Assembly (NCBI GenBank): GCA_001179505.1
Contig: CDMY01000276.1
Span: 68,607 to 114,522 of the forward strand
Length of the DNA: 45,916 bases
Direction: 5' to 3'
Source: Vitrella brassicaformis
Lineage: Eukaryota; Sar; Vitrellaceae
Notes under the pieces: model-generated
What the model saw: only the letters and a program-made list of their open reading frames with translations
The model's database searches: none
What the model was told of the DNA's origin: nothing
Made by a program: the position numbers and the translations under genes
Shown here: piece after piece, positions 44,404 to 45,916 of the stretch
Layout of the letters: each line of letters opens with the position of its first letter
Numbering within the stretch: position 1 is the stretch's first letter

Positions 44404-45916
44404 ATGCGCGGCGGGACAGCCCCTATGGACTTCTCGGTCTCACGGTCAACCAACGACATTGATGAGTTCAGGTATATGGCTGGGGATGCGATGGCGTGGA
44501 GGAATGGGGGAATGGAAGACTGCTTGGATGCGTCCTGCTGGCCCCATGACGAGTCACACACCGACGAGCTGTCGGATGCCTCTCAGAGGCAATCGCGAGA
44601 CAGCCAGCGGACGGCGATCCATCTCATCCACAGCACCAACGACAACAGAGACACACTCAAGGGGACCAAGGACGAAAGCGATGGGTAGGGGGGACGAAAA
44701 CAATGATAAGAATTCTGGCTGAGGGGAATCCGTTGTCCCTTTCCAGTTCTGATGCTGAGGCGTTTCCCGAGTTCCATCCGCCTCCCTTCCCTCTGCCCCT
44801 CCCCCTGCCCATCTCCTCCATACACGGCCACTCGGCCTCGAGCACCTCGTCCCTTTCAGTGCGATCCCTCAGCGAGCCAGAGGACACGCCAAATGCGGAA
44901 AAGGAGGACCTGGAGCAGCCGCAACCACCGCCTCTACTGTTCCGGAAGGCGAGATGCAAGAAGGACAACGAGAAGAGCACCAAAGCAGCGGCCATTGAGA
45001 GGAGGGCAGAGACGGCCAATCTCGAAGGCGTCTGTAAAGGCTTCGCCGACTCGCTTCTTTCCGTGCCAAAGAGGAGCGTCTCTTTCTGCACTGAGACGAG
45101 TGAAGAGAGCGACAGCCCGCCGGACAGAAAGAGCCCATCCCCGAAAGCCCAGCTGATCACGTCGACATCTCGGTCAACAGTCGGTGTGCCCGTCTCCGAG
45201 CTGACGTTGAGACCCATGAGTGGCGCGGGGGCCTTGGAAGAGGACAGCCTCAGCGAGCGCGAAGAGAGCCAGGAGCCGCCGCGTCCGCGGACGGCAAAGA
45301 AGAGTGGAGGGCCCGGCGATGGCGACCACCTCCCGTCGTCCCATCACTATCTGTACTTTAATCCTGACACGTATGGTACTTCTTCGCCCTATGCCGTCCC
45401 TCTGGCCAAGAAGGCCCCCCTGGAGCTGATCGCTCTCTCCCCAGGACAGCTCAAGCTGACCGCCAAGATGCCAGCGCCATTCACCACCCCCTCCCCCCGA
45501 CAGCCTACCAAGACCGGCCTCCCCACAACAGCGACCACCGCCGTCAGGGGGCCGCCATCTCGCCGACAGCAGTATCGCAGCGCCAGGACAAGACCCTCGT
45601 CCAAGAGCTTCTCAGGGCAGCCGGCGAAGAGCAGCCACGGGCCAGCATCGACAAGGCGCATGAGCACATCGGGGGCGGCACTTGACTCAGCCCTCCAGAA
45701 GGAGACAGTCTCTCGGCTGACCGGCTTGCCCTCTAAGAAGGCCGGCACAACCGCTGCTCAGTTTGAGAGGGCAGCACGGTTATTGCGGCTGTACGGCCTG
45801 ACGGACAATAGCAACAACTCCAATCGCTCGCCACATGTCAGCAGGGCTGCATCTCCGTCCACACTTGCACAATCAGGCCACAGCAGCAGAGGGGCGGTTG
45901 GCGGTGGCACCTTCCC
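44404..45916 (+). CDS. Ser/Pro-rich disordered protein, 3' end beyond window
   Basis: Family not recognised. Exons: 44404-44684 and 44747 to the right edge; about 480 codons are visible and the frame is open throughout 1170 bases of the second exon, which supports coding. The junction GG|GTAGGG to CCAG|T restores a Gly codon and joins DESDG to SDAEAFPEF. The protein is dominated by Ser, Pro, Thr, Lys and Arg, with acidic clusters (SEREESQE) and basic ones (RRQQYRSARTR). Two short segments look ordered: HHYLYFNPDTYGTSSPYAVPL and AAQFERAARLLRLYGLTD. This looks like a regulatory or scaffold protein with many possible phosphorylation sites. The ATG at 44404 is the first clear start; an upstream exon is possible. 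No signal peptide. Confidence 0.7.

Noticed and set aside
1-45916. Mobile elements, viral insertions or bacterial gene transfer islands
   Set aside because: No transposase, integrase, reverse transcriptase, long terminal repeats or intron-free blocks of foreign composition were seen.

Overview
This is nuclear DNA from a eukaryote. Every gene I could rebuild is cut by many short introns (about 40-220 bases, mostly GT-AG), there is no operon structure, and the coding strands keep frame only across splice junctions. Introns and spacers are packed with short tandem repeats: (TG)n/(CA)n, (GGAT)n and (GTCT)n. Three proteins look plastid-directed or secretory: HCF101 and a fructosamine-kinase-like protein each have a signal peptide ending in a Phe-containing cleavage motif, as in algae with a secondary red plastid, and a third protein has a similar leader. 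With the MORN5-like protein and the intron style, this suggests a photosynthetic alveolate, most likely a chromerid such as Vitrella brassicaformis. The species is an inference; the eukaryotic, complex-plastid nature is well supported.

Layout. 1-7282 (-): TAF2, a TFIID subunit, running off the left edge. 7579-10595 (+): FCP1-like RNA polymerase II CTD phosphatase. 11272-11721 (-): MIC10-like cristae protein. 11873-15259 (+): HCF101 Fe-S scaffold. 15746-17235 (-): MORN5-like protein. 18853-20116 (-): RFESD-like Rieske protein. 20484-26062 (+): CPA2 cation/proton antiporter with a long tail of ACT-like modules. 26660-28274 (-): unrecognised protein with a possible plastid leader. 28451-30187 (+): fructosamine/ketosamine kinase family. 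31444-33296 (+): TauD/TfdA-type dioxygenase. 33714-35617 (+): secreted protein of unknown role. 37471-38454 (-): METTL27-like methyltransferase. 38658-41011 (+): MYND-finger protein with a Cdc37-like N-terminus. 41169-42711 (+): TBC1D20-like Rab GAP. 43077-43913 (-): secreted acidic protein. 44404-right edge (+): low-complexity protein, partial.

Most neighbours are arranged head-to-head across 150-490 bp spacers, so promoters are probably shared. Two pairs make functional sense: TAF2/FCP1 (both RNA polymerase II machinery) and MIC10/HCF101 (both organellar). The remaining genes are ordinary housekeeping genes with no evident pathway in common. I saw no tRNA, rRNA, CRISPR array, transposase or integrase.

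Exon boundaries were placed by eye from splice motifs, reading-phase agreement and family similarity. All complete models except MORN5 give a length divisible by three. Family names rest on recognised motifs, not on a database search.
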